From contig NZ_JAAMNH020000001.1 of assembly GCF_011065935.2 (NCBI RefSeq), positions 5,353,001 through 5,417,000 on the forward strand: a stretch of DNA of 64,000 nucleotides, written 5' to 3'. The notes beneath the pieces were generated by a model. It was not told the origin of the DNA and made no database searches. It saw only the letters and a list, made by a program, of their open reading frames with translations. A program made the position numbers and the translations under genes. The DNA is from Clostridium estertheticum (GTDB lineage Bacteria; Bacillota; Clostridia; Clostridiales; Clostridiaceae). Below, piece after piece: positions 1 to 9,877 of the stretch. How positions within the stretch are numbered: position 1 is the first letter of the stretch; each line of letters starts with the position of its first letter.

Positions 1-1946
1 AATACGAAACCTCTATCCTCAATTTTTTTGCATAGTATTCCCGAGGAAATAAGCCCTTCAATAGCTTTCTCTAAATCTTTATTATTCTTTTCAATAAAAC
101 TCACAATTATTTCTAAAGAAACAGCACTATTAAATATTGATATTATTTGTAAAATATTATAATTTAATTCTCCCATTTCTTTAACTTGATTTAAAAGTAC
201 TCCATGCATATCTGATGGCACTATAAACTCAGAATATTCATAATCTTTAGTCCAATATCCCTCTTCACTATCTACATAAATATATTTTTTACTGAAAAAA
301 CTCTTTATTATTTCTTGAACAAATAATGGATTACCCTTTGTCTTCCCATATATACTAGCTGCAAATTTATAGGGTATCCCAGGCATATTAAGAATATTTT
401 GAATCATTCTCCCTACTTCTTTTTCATCTAACTCTTTCAAAAAAATATTAGTTACGCCACTCATCTGAGGTATGCTTTTATTAAATTCTATAAATTTCTT
501 ATTTAGCACACATTCTCCATCACAGTAGGACATTATGACCATAATATTTTTATTGGGTAGTTTTTTCCTCATAAGATATTCCATTAACTCTATGGTAAAA
601 TCATCGGCTAAGTGGAAATTATCAATAATAATAACTATTGGTATATTATTTATACATTCTTCAATAAACCCTGTTGCGGAATGTATAAGCCTAAACCTTT
701 CTTTATCACCACTTAAGGGCTCCGATGGTATTATATTCTTTTTACCACCTAGTTCAGGTATAAATTTTACTAGTTCCGACTCATACCTTTCGAGCACCTC
801 TGGTTCACATTCAGAAATGAATTGTTTTAATATATCTACAAAAGCCTTATTACTATTTTTAGTAGCGGCCTCCAACATAAAACTGCTATACACATTTACT
901 TTATTCAAAGAAAAAAGATGTTTTATTGAATTAAGAAACTGAGTTTTACCAATACCTGATTCTCCATGAATTAAAATAGTGGAATTATAATTACTTTTAT
1001 TTTTTATCGCTTCATATATGTTTAAAACTTTATTAACTTCTTCATCTCTACCTATCATTTTCAAATTGAAATTTAATTTTTCTATTTCTTCTTTTCTATG
1101 TGGTACGAATTTCTTACGAAAAATAATATTTATATCCATTACTAGTTCTGAAATACTTTTGTAACCTTTTGTAGCATCTTTATAAATCATTTTATGGATT
1201 ATCTTTTTAAATTTCACATTAAAATTTTCATTTCCATTAATCATTTCTACGATTTTGAATTCACTTAGAGCTACAAGTTCTTCATTAACAATGAAATTAT
1301 GATCTTTACTTTTCATATACATAATGAAAAGTAATACCCCTAGAGAATATATATCACTAGAAATACTGCCTTTTTCACCTAATAATACTTCTGGCGCCTT
1401 AAAATAATCGACCTTATTTTCTTCCTTACAGAAACCTTGTTTTTCAAGTTCAATAGTGGCAAAATCTTTGAATTTAATGCAATATTTTTCACTGCTTTCT
1501 ATATTTGAAACTATAATATTAGATAAATTTATACCTCCATAAACAAACCCTTTTAAATGAAGATAGTTTATACTTTGGCAAATTTCTATAAACAAATCTA
1601 ATAACTCTTGCTCTTTCATTCCACCTACAATATCTGAAATACTTAAGTCATTTTGCAGATATTCAGTTGTGTAAAAATACACTTTATCATTTAATTTTTT
1701 ATTATCTAACATATTAACTAAATCAAAATCATATACTGATGTTATATTTTTGCAGTATAGGTTAGTTAAACTAATGAACTCGTTTGTATAGAATTCTATT
1801 AATTCTTTTTTCAGATATTCTGAATTAATAATATTTAATTGAATAGTATCATAATTTTTTATTATGTCATTAACTACATAACTGGAAACTACTCTGTTTT
1901 GTTTTACACATTTAACTATTCTATACCTATTGTTAATAATTTCCAC
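1..1946 (-). CDS. Protein kinase-like / AAA ATPase signalling protein (C-terminus beyond window)
   Basis: The frame is open from a GTG at 1946 (AAGGAAGTG upstream) to the left edge, giving about 648 residues. Residues about 1-270 look like a Ser/Thr kinase fold (YLHLKGFVYGGINLSNI, then KFKDFATIE and APEVLLG). The usual HRD catalytic Asp is replaced by Gly, so this may be a pseudokinase. Next is an AAA/STAND ATPase with Walker A (HGESGIGKT) and a Walker B-like IPIVIIIDNFHLADD. Large proteins with kinase, AAA and then GAF, histidine kinase or GGDEF modules are a known bacterial signalling class. The missing C-terminus would decide which one this is. Confidence 0.75.
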   Translation of the reverse strand, partial: MEIINNRYRIVKCVKQNRVVSSYVVNDIIKNYDTIQLNIINSEYLKKELIEFYTNEFISLTNLYCKNITSVYDFDLVNMLDNKKLNDKVYFYTTEYLQNDLSISDIVGGMKEQELLDLFIEICQSINYLHLKGFVYGGINLSNIIVSNIESSEKYCIKFKDFATIELEKQGFCKEENKVDYFKAPEVLLGEKGSISSDIYSLGVLLFIMYMKSKDHNFIVNEELVALSEFKIVEMINGNENFNVKFKKIIHKMIYKDATKGYKSISELVMDINIIFRKKFVPHRKEEIEKLNFNLKMIGRDEEVNKVLNIYEAIKNKSNYNSTILIHGESGIGKTQFLNSIKHLFSLNKVNVYSSFMLEAATKNSNKAFVDILKQFISECEPEVLERYESELVKFIPELGGKKNIIPSEPLSGDKERFRLIHSATGFIEECINNIPIVIIIDNFHLADDFTIELMEYLMRKKLPNKNIMVIMSYCDGECVLNKKFIEFNKSIPQMSGVTNIFLKELDEKEVGRMIQNILNMPGIPYKFAASIYGKTKGNPLFVQEIIKSFFSKKYIYVDSEEGYWTKDYEYSEFIVPSDMHGVLLNQVKEMGELNYNILQIISIFNSAVSLEIIVSFIEKNNKDLEKAIEGLISSGILCKKIEDRGFV

Positions 1947-2272
1947 TTAAATCACTTCCTTAAATATTAATTAAATCATAATCTGAACGCTACAATAACA
2001 AAATATCCTTTTAGCATGTTACATAATACAAATATAACATATTTTTTGTATATCACCACTAGTTTACAGAAAAATATTTCTATTATTTTCTATTTTTTAT
2101 AATCTCTTTAAAATTTGTACTTATCTATCATTATAACAAATTCCTAAGGACTTTAACTTATTTTTTTATAAAACGTCAAATATCACTACTAAAACAACAT
2201 TTACAATACTGTTGTTGCATGGCTAAAAAATACCCCCAATAATTGGAGGTATTTTGAATATATACTTGTGTT
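1947..2272. other. Intergenic region, no gene seen
   Basis: Very AT-rich spacer upstream of the kinase/AAA gene. It should carry that gene's promoter on the minus strand, but no convincing -35/-10 pair was picked by eye. The right end contains the terminator at 2227-2255. Confidence 0.5.
2227..2255 (-). terminator. Rho-independent terminator of map
   Basis: AAAATACCCCCAA, a short loop and TTGGAGGTATTTT form a stem with A/T flanks on both sides. It lies 18 bases past the map stop codon. Confidence 0.75.
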
Positions 2273-3136
2273 TTAAGTTAATATCTCGTATCCAGTTTCG
2301 GTAACACGTATGGTATGTTCCCACTGAGATGACAATGATCCATCTACCGTAACAGCTGTCCAATCATCTTCTAGTACATCCGCTTCTGGACTACCGATAT
2401 TGATCATAGGCTCAATAGTAAAGGTCATGTTAGGTAGTAATATCATGCCCTCTCCCTTTTTGCCAATATGAGGTACAAACGGTTCTTCATGAAACTCAAT
2501 TCCAACGCCGTGTCCACCATAATCATATACTACAGAATATCCAAGACTTTCTGCATGTTGTTGAATTGCATTACCTATATCTCCAAGGGTATTGTAAGGT
2601 TTAACCTGCTGGATTCCCAGCTCTAAACATTCCTTTGATACCCGTACCAAATCTATTGCTTCTTTTGAAGCTTCCCCCATTATAAACATTCTATTAGCAT
2701 CGCCGTAATATCCATCTAATATGCAAGTCACGTCCACATTAACTATATCACCGTCTTTTAGAACGGTATCATCAGGTATGCCATGACATATTACATTATT
2801 TATTGATGTACATACACTCTTAGGAAAGCCACCATAGCCTAGTGGTGCTGGATATGCATTATGCTCAACAGTATACTCATGTACCCAAGTATTTATTTCA
2901 TTTGTGGTTACTCCAACCTTTATTCTCTCCCCTACCATATCAAGTATCTCATGAGTTAGCTTACAACTTTTTCTTATACCATCTATTTGCTGCTCTGTTT
3001 TCATGATATCCCTAGGTATTTTATAACCTACCTTTTGCTCTATATTACTTATAAATAGATCTTGCTCCATGTGACATCTTTTGTATTTTTTACCGCTGCC
3101 ACACCAGCAAATATCATTTCGTGTTAGTATGCTCAT
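2273..3136 (-). CDS. map: Methionine aminopeptidase, type I, with SEC-C zinc motif
   Basis: Removes the initiator Met from nascent proteins using two metal ions. The ATG at 3136 is preceded by GGGAGG; a TTG 15 bases further upstream overlaps that site and is less likely. Residues about 5-20 (NDICWCGSGKKYKRCH) are a SEC-C zinc motif, typical of the extended clostridial form. The M24 fold follows: HGIPDDTVLKDGDIVNVDVT and DGYYGDANRMF give the two Asp ligands, GGHGVGIEFHEEP the His, and FTIEPMI plus WEHTIRVTETG the Glu ligands. It is monocistronic with its own terminator. Confidence 0.95.
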   Translation of the reverse strand: MSILTRNDICWCGSGKKYKRCHMEQDLFISNIEQKVGYKIPRDIMKTEQQIDGIRKSCKLTHEILDMVGERIKVGVTTNEINTWVHEYTVEHNAYPAPLGYGGFPKSVCTSINNVICHGIPDDTVLKDGDIVNVDVTCILDGYYGDANRMFIMGEASKEAIDLVRVSKECLELGIQQVKPYNTLGDIGNAIQQHAESLGYSVVYDYGGHGVGIEFHEEPFVPHIGKKGEGMILLPNMTFTIEPMINIGSPEADVLEDDWTAVTVDGSLSSQWEHTIRVTETGYEILT

Positions 3137-3392
3137 TACATTTCCTCCCAATTAACATTATTCAAACTATCAATTTCAACTACAAGGCATTTGCTTATTT
3201 CTAAGTGATCTTGAATTTTCAAGATTATATGCTATATTGATAGTTTCACCTTTAATTATAGTTTATAATTGCAAGTATTCAACCTTATTCCAAAATCTTT
3301 TTTATTAAGCACCCTAAATTAAGATGCAAAAGTGATCAAATATAGTAAGTCTACTCTGAAATTAAGTTAACATCTTTTCTGAAGGTCATGAT

Positions 3393-4682
3393 TTAATTAA
3401 TAACTTCTATTGCCTTCTGCTCTAATATTTCCAAACTTTCACCCATTAGCATTCGAGTACTCTTCTCAGAATTTTCAGCTCTCCATACCTCTATATCCTC
3501 CGTAAGATTATATTTCCCTTTACTTGCTAATGCGTCAGTTAATGGTAGAACTTCATAAACAAACTTATTATTTTCAGTATATCGATGTACCCAAGTAGGC
3601 ATATAAGATACTCCGCTTATTGTAATATTATTAGATAACTTACTCTTCTTAATTTGTATATTTACAATAATCCCATCCTCCGTATATCTATTATTAGTTC
3701 TTTCATATTGTTGATTTGAAATAAAATTCCCCATTGAGTAGACCACCAAGGACCTTTTACCTGTTTTTTTAGAAGTTACAAATTCAATAGGTTGAATAAC
3801 GTGTGGATGACTTCCTAAAATAACATCTACCCCATAATCACATAATGCATTTGCAATGCGTATCTGATGGACATTGGGCTTTCTCTCATACTCATTTCCC
3901 CAATGAATAAAGAAAATAATTGCTTCCGCTCCCATACCTTTCATTTCGTCAATTTGAGTTTTAATTTTAAACAGGTCCTCATCAATGTGCTCATAACTAA
4001 AAGTATTTAATAAATTTACAACATCACTTGGGATTTGTATTGCATTTAGCGTTTTATTTTCTCCCTTTCTTGGTGTTTCAAAGCTATAACTTATAATTCC
4101 TAATTTTATGCCTTTAACTTCTTCTATTACATAAGGCTGCTTCTGTACATTATCTCTTGTACCAACGGATATAAGATTCCTTTTTTTTATTTCTTCAAGG
4201 GTGCTCAGAACTCCAGCGCTACCCATGTCAATAGTATGGTTATTAATTGTAGATAAGATGTCAAAGCCACAATTCTTCATAGCATCAACTATGCTACTAG
4301 GAGAATTAAAAAGTGGAAATCCTGAATATTTCTTCTTTTCACCAGCTAAGGTGGTTTCAAAATTTGCTAGAGCAATATCTGCGGGTTCTATAAGTGCTTT
4401 CACATATTTAAAATTATTTTCGAAATTATATTCTCCCGTTTTCTCATTGAATTGTGCTTTTAGCTGATCTCCATGAACTAGTATATCCCCCACAGCTATT
4501 ATGTTCGCCACCTTATATTCCAGATTCTCACTTACTGGCGCTTTTTTTTCAACCTCTTTTTTATTAACCTCCAGATTTTTATTAGCTTTATACTTACCAC
4601 CTTGGATATTAATATTTATTGTACTGATAAGTGTAGCTACAAAGATGCATAAAATTATTAGTATTTTAATAGATTTTTTCAT
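3393..4682 (-). CDS. CapA-family protein (poly-gamma-glutamate synthesis type metallophosphatase fold)
   Basis: 429 residues beginning with a Lys-rich N-terminus and a hydrophobic segment (ILIILCIFVATLIST), so probably membrane anchored with the bulk outside. CapA signatures are in order: IIAVGDILVHGDQL, ALANFETTLAG, STINNHTIDMG, GSHPHVIQPIE and VYSMGNFISNQ. These are the metal-binding motifs of the calcineurin-like CapA/PgsA family. No capBC genes lie nearby, so a role in polyglutamate is not supported by context; many clostridia have such orphan CapA proteins. GGTGATA precedes the ATG. Confidence 0.85.
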   Translation of the reverse strand: MKKSIKILIILCIFVATLISTININIQGGKYKANKNLEVNKKEVEKKAPVSENLEYKVANIIAVGDILVHGDQLKAQFNEKTGEYNFENNFKYVKALIEPADIALANFETTLAGEKKKYSGFPLFNSPSSIVDAMKNCGFDILSTINNHTIDMGSAGVLSTLEEIKKRNLISVGTRDNVQKQPYVIEEVKGIKLGIISYSFETPRKGENKTLNAIQIPSDVVNLLNTFSYEHIDEDLFKIKTQIDEMKGMGAEAIIFFIHWGNEYERKPNVHQIRIANALCDYGVDVILGSHPHVIQPIEFVTSKKTGKRSLVVYSMGNFISNQQYERTNNRYTEDGIIVNIQIKKSKLSNNITISGVSYMPTWVHRYTENNKFVYEVLPLTDALASKGKYNLTEDIEVWRAENSEKSTRMLMGESLEILEQKAIEVIN

Positions 4683-5020
4683 ATTATATCACCACTTTAC
4701 ATATTAATTAGATCAAAATTAGTTACAAACAAATTATACCATTTATTATAAAATATGTATAATATTTGTATATACATATATCTTATTTTCGGGGTAATAT
4801 TATATATATTTTTACTTAAAGTTACATTTTATGTTTTATTATATATTATTTGTATGTATCCTATAAAAAGTAGTGTAATTTTTACTCACAATAGTGTAAA
4901 ATATATTATTATATCTATATATCAAAGATAACTTTTAATATTAATTTCATTTTAATATTAAAACACATTAAAAATTTAATAATATTTATTGATTATATAC
5001 ATTTGGGGTGTGATGTAGTT
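4683..5020. other. Divergent intergenic region
   Basis: 338 bases of extreme A/T between two divergent genes (CapA leftward, HD-GYP rightward). It must hold both promoters. Many chance TATAAT-like strings prevent a confident choice, and no operator or RNA element was seen. Confidence 0.4.
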
Positions 5021-6139
5021 ATGAGACTTGTACCAATAGAATTTGCAAAACAAGGAGATTGTCTGGCTAAAACTATATTTGATGATGATGGAAGAGTTCT
5101 ATTAAGAGAAGGTGTTATATTAACTGAAATTTTTTTAATAAGAATTAGACGTTTAAAAATTTATTCTATTTATATTAATGATGAATATAGCGATATTATA
5201 ATTGAGGATGTTATAAAACCTGAGTTACGCCAAAATGCTATAAAAGCTATAAAAGAAACCTTTTATAGCTTTGAAAAATACAGTTTATATTCTAGTAATA
5301 CAAATTTCAATGAAAAAAATTTTTCCAAAGAAAAACAAACCTATTTCGAATCTATAGGATGTATTGCCAAAGATATAATTGACGAAATTATAAGCAAGAA
5401 AAATGTAATGATTAATCTTGTAGACATTAAAAGTATGGATAATTATACTTACCAACATAGCGTGAACGTAGCTGTGATTTCTCTGGTACTCGGGGTTCAA
5501 TTACAACTAAATCAAAATGATCTTTACACTTTATGTATGGGTGCATTGATTCATGACATAGGTAAGGTCCTTATTCCAAAAGATATAGTTTTAAAGCCTG
5601 GCACCTTAACCCATGAAGAGTTTGAAATTATAAAGCAGCATACTACAAAAGGCTATGATTATTTAAAAGGTTGTTTGGATATATCTGCTCCCGCAAGGAT
5701 TGTCGCTCTTCAACATCATGAAAAAATGGACGGGCGCGGATATCCCGATAATGTAAAGAATAAATCTATAAATAGATTTGCTAGAATTGTTGCTATTGCC
5801 GATGTATATGATGCACTAACTTCGGATAGACCTTATAGAAAAGCTATGAGTCCTAATGATGCTGTAGAATACATACTGGCCCATGGAGATACTCAATTTG
5901 ATTATGAAATGGTTAAAGCATTTTCTAAGGCAGTTGTTCCTTACCCACCTGGAACCCTAGTAAAACTAAGCACTGGTGATATCGGTGTTGTAACAGCTGT
6001 ATTTCCTAACTATGGTTTAAGACCAGAAGTTAAAATTATAAAAAGAGGGTCCGCTACCAATGCAAGGGAGGTTGGATCACCAGTTTCATTAGTAGATCAA
6101 TTGGATATTGTAATTAAAAATATCGAATTTGCTATTTAA
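5021..6139 (+). CDS. HD-GYP domain phosphodiesterase (cyclic-di-GMP type)
   Basis: 372 residues from the ATG at 5021 (GGGGTG upstream). The N-terminal 130 residues resemble the DUF3391-like region often found before HD-GYP. The HD-GYP domain follows, with HSVNVAVISL, LIHDIGKVLIPKDIVLKPG, IKQHTTKGYDYL, ALQHHEKMDGRGYP and AIADVYDALTSDRPYRKAM. The HD dyad, the GYP motif and the DALTSDRPYR signature are all present, so a c-di-GMP hydrolase is likely. It has no receiver domain and is transcribed alone. Confidence 0.93.
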   Translation: MRLVPIEFAKQGDCLAKTIFDDDGRVLLREGVILTEIFLIRIRRLKIYSIYINDEYSDIIIEDVIKPELRQNAIKAIKETFYSFEKYSLYSSNTNFNEKNFSKEKQTYFESIGCIAKDIIDEIISKKNVMINLVDIKSMDNYTYQHSVNVAVISLVLGVQLQLNQNDLYTLCMGALIHDIGKVLIPKDIVLKPGTLTHEEFEIIKQHTTKGYDYLKGCLDISAPARIVALQHHEKMDGRGYPDNVKNKSINRFARIVAIADVYDALTSDRPYRKAMSPNDAVEYILAHGDTQFDYEMVKAFSKAVVPYPPGTLVKLSTGDIGVVTAVFPNYGLRPEVKIIKRGSATNAREVGSPVSLVDQLDIVIKNIEFAI

Positions 6140-6233
6140 TATTCTATATGTATAAGTTAATTGTCACTTAAATCCTCACCTGCGAAGCTGCAATATTAAT
6201 GACTATTTTATTTTTATGTTCCTTAAACGTTAT

Positions 6234-6266
6234 AAAGGATATTCTGAACTATCAGAATATCCTTTT
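6234..6266 (+). terminator. Terminator after the HD-GYP gene
   Basis: AAAGGATATTCTGA, four-base loop, then TCAGAATATCCTTTT: a perfect stem followed by a T-run, 95 bases after the stop. Confidence 0.9.
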
Positions 6267-6368
6267 ATATTAAAAATCATTATTGCTGTAGTCAGTTAGG
6301 ACTTAGGCTATTCAACTTACCTATATTTTTCTATAAGCCACTATACCCTTAAGCTATTGTAAAGCTTA

Positions 6369-6626
6369 CTATACAATCCTTTTAAGATACTCGTATTTAT
6401 TAGAACCTGCATTGGCTACTAGATTGTTATTAGCTATTTCTGTAGCTTCCTCAATATCCTTTGCCTTAAACATTATAGTTCCACCATTTCTATTATACAT
6501 TCCCCCACAAATTAGATACTTAGAAGAATGATTACCCTTGTTAGTACTCGCAGCATAAGTTATTGCTAAACTGTCATTACCCTCTTGTGAATAATTAATC
6601 TTAACCCATAAATCCTTTGTTTCCAT
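6369..6626 (-). CDS. Small hypothetical protein, probably SOS-regulated
   Basis: 85 residues with a clear CTGGAGGT ribosome site before the ATG. No family is recognised. The sequence is soluble, with no membrane segment; the middle (KYLICGGMYNRNGGTIMFKAKDIEEA) suggests a small alpha/beta fold. Its importance comes from the promoter about 145 bases upstream, a near-consensus sigma-A promoter with a LexA-type palindrome in the spacer. DNA damage induction is therefore inferred. Confidence 0.7.
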   Translation of the reverse strand: METKDLWVKINYSQEGNDSLAITYAASTNKGNHSSKYLICGGMYNRNGGTIMFKAKDIEEATEIANNNLVANAGSNKYEYLKRIV

Positions 6627-6769
6627 ATTGTTTTACCTCCAGTTAAATAATCCACTAAAGTGGTCCATTAAAAATGCAGTTCAGCTGTAAAGTGAAGCCG
6701 CTATAAAATACAATAACTATATATTAAAAAATACTTTACAGGTATTTTTATCCTTAATACTATATCCAT

Positions 6770-6798
6770 ATTATAGCGAACGTTTGTTCGTAAGTCAA
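6770..6798 (-). promoter_or_regulatory. Sigma-A promoter with LexA (SOS) box in the spacer
   Basis: On the minus strand TTGACT (6798-6793), a 17-base spacer and TATAAT (6775-6770). The spacer contains CGAACGTTTGTTCG (6777-6790), a perfect palindrome matching the Gram-positive LexA consensus GAAC-N4-GTTC. Repressor here would block RNA polymerase. It reads toward the 85-residue gene through a leader of roughly 135 bases. Confidence 0.82.
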
Positions 6799-6933
6799 TA
6801 GATTTTATAAAATTTTAATATCACTGCTAAATATATATGCTTGTCCTATAGTATTTATTACCACTAATATATATTACGAATAACATTCAAGAAAATATTA
6901 ATGAATACAAAAGGCACAAGCTTAGAGTATGTT

Positions 6934-7629
6934 TTATACCCTAAGCCTGTACCCAGTTCCCCAAACAGTTTCAATATATTGAGGATCAGACGTAGATGCC
7001 TCAATTTTCTCTCTAACTCTGCCAATATGTACTGTAACGGTTGCAGTATCTCCTATAGCATCAAATCCCCAAATTTTTTCAAATAATTCATCTTTGCTAA
7101 ATACTCTGTTGGGATTTTCAGCTAGATATAGCAGTATGTCAAATTCTTTTTGAGCTAAATTTATTGTCTCACCATTCATAAATACCTGTCTACAATCTTT
7201 TTTTATTTCTAGACCTCTTACTATAATCGTGCTATTTTTGGCGCTACCGTTAAATTTATTCTTTATTCTTTCGTAATTTCGAAGATGTGACTTGACCCTA
7301 GCGACTAATTCACTGGGATTGAAGGGCTTTGTAATATAGTCATCCGCACCAAGACTGAGCCCCTTTATTTTATCAATATCTTCCTTTTTTGCAGAAACCA
7401 TTAAAACTGGAATGTCTTTCTCCTCTTGCAAACTACGCAGAATAGTATATCCATCGATTTTAGGAAGCATAACATCAAGAATTAGCAAGTCAAATCCATT
7501 GGTTTTTAATGCATTTAATCCGTCTACACCGTTGTTACATATCTTAACCTCAAAGCCTTCAAGCTCTAAATAGTCTTTTTCAAGTTCAGCAATACACACA
7601 TCATCTTCAACTATTAAAATTCTTTTCAT
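6934..7629 (-). CDS. OmpR-family response regulator
   Basis: 231 residues. The receiver domain has the acidic pocket EDD near residue 8, the phosphoacceptor in LLILDVMLPKIDG, and the Lys in DYITKPFNP. A winged-helix DNA-binding domain follows (QKEFDILLYLAENPNRVFSKDELFE, VTVHIGRVREKIE, YIETVWGTGYRLRV). It is the last gene of the operon ATPase-permease-kinase-regulator, starting 10 bases after the kinase stop. It probably controls that transporter. Confidence 0.95.
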   Translation of the reverse strand: MKRILIVEDDVCIAELEKDYLELEGFEVKICNNGVDGLNALKTNGFDLLILDVMLPKIDGYTILRSLQEEKDIPVLMVSAKKEDIDKIKGLSLGADDYITKPFNPSELVARVKSHLRNYERIKNKFNGSAKNSTIIVRGLEIKKDCRQVFMNGETINLAQKEFDILLYLAENPNRVFSKDELFEKIWGFDAIGDTATVTVHIGRVREKIEASTSDPQYIETVWGTGYRLRV

Positions 7630-7638
7630 AATACTCCT

Positions 7639-9081
7639 CTACCCTTCAGATATTTTTCCAAATGATATCAAAATGCTTGTCCCCTTACTTTCATGACTTA
7701 CAGCCCATATTTTCCCTTTATGGCCCTCTACAATTTGTTTTGCAATGGCAAGTCCAAGTCCACTTCCATTTGCTTCACTTCTTGCGCCGTCTGCTCTATA
7801 AAACCTATCAAAGATTTTATTTACATCCTTCTCGTCAATACCAGAGCCGTTATCCCTTATTTCAATAATAATACTAGAATTAGTTTCTCGAATCAGTATT
7901 GTAATTTCCCCTTGCTCTTTATCCATATATTTACGAGCATTATCAATAATATTTAGTATAACCCTCATCAATCTTTCTCTATCAATCTTAACGTATTTTG
8001 ATGTTTTTAAGTCATTTTTTAAACAAATCTTTATATTTGATTTTTCAAGTTCTAGTGCACTTTCGTGAATGCAGTAATTAAAGTAATCTATAATATCCGT
8101 TTTTTGAAAATTAAATGGAAGCTGGCTCAGATCCAATTTAGAGTATAACAGTAAGTCATCAATCATAACATCCATCTGTTCCGCTTTAGAATAAACAGTT
8201 TTTAAATAGCGTTCTGCCTTTTCAGGAGTGTTCGCAACACCATCTAAGATACCCTTAACATAACCTTTTATTGAGGTTATAGGTGTTTTGAGATCATGAG
8301 ATATACTAGAAACTAGCATTGTCCTATTATCATCATACTTTTTTTTAAGGGAAACAGAATCCTTAAGTTGTATTCTCATCTTTTCAAAATCAGCACATAA
8401 ATCAACAATTTCTTCGTCGCCAACTTCAATAATTTCTAGACTTAAATCCCCTTTACTAATGTCTCCCACTGCAGCTTTTAAAAGTGACAGTGGCTTAATT
8501 ATTCTTTTTGAGAGCAGATAGGACATAAATATATTAACCCCTATAAAAGTCATTACAAATACCACAAGGATAAATAAGATAAATTTCTCAAGAATACCGG
8601 AATACTCAAAAGTTGGTGCCAATAATATGGCATTGCCTAGAGCTTCATCTTTAAACCTAAGTGGAACCACTTCAACTATGTAATCTATTGTATCAATCTC
8701 AACTAGATTTTTTTCAGATTTAACCTTAGCTTCTAATATACATTTCTCTATATCTATTTTATTTACATTCTTTGATGTGAAAATAACAGTATTGTTTTTA
8801 AGAATTATAAGCTCTCCATCTATATTGGATAACTTTTGATACAAATATTTCTGAAACTTTGGATCTTCTATATCCTCAGAATTTTCTTTCCATATAGCAC
8901 TCTTAGTATCAGACAACTCAGTTTTTATTAATATAAAATTTTTAAAATTATCATAACCTACATCCTTATTAAACATTTTCGAGGATACAAAAATAAATAG
9001 GAATGCGGCTATAATTGTAATGACAAAAGGTATTACTATAGTTATAGTATTGGAAACAATTAATCGCTTTTTTATATTCAT
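7639..9081 (-). CDS. Sensor histidine kinase
   Basis: 480 residues from the ATG at 9081 (GAGGTGAT upstream; a GTG nine bases earlier overlaps that site). The N-terminal membrane helix is followed by an extracellular loop of about 130 residues, a second helix (FILFILVVFVMTFIGVNIFM) and a HAMP region. HisKA has the phosphoacceptor His in SSISHDLKTPITS. The ATPase domain has N-box NIIDNARKY, G1 DNGSGIDE, F-box FDRFYR and G2 GSGLGLAIAKQI. It pairs with the adjacent response regulator. Confidence 0.95.
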   Translation of the reverse strand: MNIKKRLIVSNTITIVIPFVITIIAAFLFIFVSSKMFNKDVGYDNFKNFILIKTELSDTKSAIWKENSEDIEDPKFQKYLYQKLSNIDGELIILKNNTVIFTSKNVNKIDIEKCILEAKVKSEKNLVEIDTIDYIVEVVPLRFKDEALGNAILLAPTFEYSGILEKFILFILVVFVMTFIGVNIFMSYLLSKRIIKPLSLLKAAVGDISKGDLSLEIIEVGDEEIVDLCADFEKMRIQLKDSVSLKKKYDDNRTMLVSSISHDLKTPITSIKGYVKGILDGVANTPEKAERYLKTVYSKAEQMDVMIDDLLLYSKLDLSQLPFNFQKTDIIDYFNYCIHESALELEKSNIKICLKNDLKTSKYVKIDRERLMRVILNIIDNARKYMDKEQGEITILIRETNSSIIIEIRDNGSGIDEKDVNKIFDRFYRADGARSEANGSGLGLAIAKQIVEGHKGKIWAVSHESKGTSILISFGKISEG

Positions 9082-9124
9082 TCTTATCACCTCAAAATCC
9101 GTTAAATTAGTTTAATAACAACTT

Positions 9125-9877
9125 TTAAAATTCTTTTTTGTCAAATAAATAATATCCTGCTGTAAAAAATATTATACCATAGCTGAGCATCATCATAAAC
9201 TGAAGAAAGATTTTAAAAACAGGAATAGTCTCCATAAGAAACAGTGTATACCAGTTCAACATTGAGGTAATAAATATCCCAGAAAATCTATAAAATATAA
9301 TTCCTAGCCCTTTAAACGTAACGAAAACAAAAATGGACAGGAAAAATACGCTTATCCCACTTCTAATTATATTTGTGAAAAACACAATTATTATTGATAA
9401 AATAGCCATAGGCATTAATGTTACAAGATAAGAAATTAAGATTTTTAAAACACTTCCTAAAGAAAAGGAATTTGAATTAAAAAGACAACCAGCCAGTATT
9501 GAAAAAATCATTATAAATAAAAGGTTGGCAAGTATAAATAACATAATTGCAGTTAATTTTGCGCTGTAAAACTTCAATCTTGAAATGGGCCTGGTAAGTG
9601 CAATCTTCATAGTATTTTGTGAAAATTCTCCTGAAAAACTTTCTATGGTAACAAGCGCCGTAAATAGTGGAAGAATGGTATTTACTACGACTGATAGTAC
9701 CATTATAGGAAAGTCCATACTTGAAACCCCACGCAGTCCAAAACCAGTTCTTAATACCACCATGGATACCTGTCCTATTATGATGAAAATAAGAGATATA
9801 ATCACCGCAACTAATACTTTTTTCCTTTTATACAGTTTTTCAATCTCATTTGCTAAAGCAGCCTTAAATTCTACCAT
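9125..9877 (-). CDS. ABC-2 type transporter permease
   Basis: 250 residues with about six hydrophobic helices, such as VLVAVIISLIFIIIGQVSMVV and ILISYLVTLMPMAILSIIIV. The loop SGEFSQNTMKIALTRPISR is the cytoplasmic coupling motif common in ABC-2 permeases for bacteriocin immunity or antibiotic export. It overlaps the upstream ATPase gene by 14 bases, indicating translational coupling. The substrate cannot be read from sequence; a linked sensor/regulator often means a cell-envelope-active peptide. Confidence 0.9.
   Translation of the reverse strand: MVEFKAALANEIEKLYKRKKVLVAVIISLIFIIIGQVSMVVLRTGFGLRGVSSMDFPIMVLSVVVNTILPLFTALVTIESFSGEFSQNTMKIALTRPISRLKFYSAKLTAIMLFILANLLFIMIFSILAGCLFNSNSFSLGSVLKILISYLVTLMPMAILSIIIVFFTNIIRSGISVFFLSIFVFVTFKGLGIIFYRFSGIFITSMLNWYTLFLMETIPVFKIFLQFMMMLSYGIIFFTAGYYLFDKKEF

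Noticed and set aside
535..942. 135-codon + strand frame
   Set aside because: Lies opposite the kinase/AAA gene, whose Walker motifs prove the minus strand is coding.
4800..5000. Possible c-di-GMP riboswitch before the HD-GYP gene
   Set aside because: No conserved GEMM-type core sequence was found; the region is simple A/T-rich DNA.
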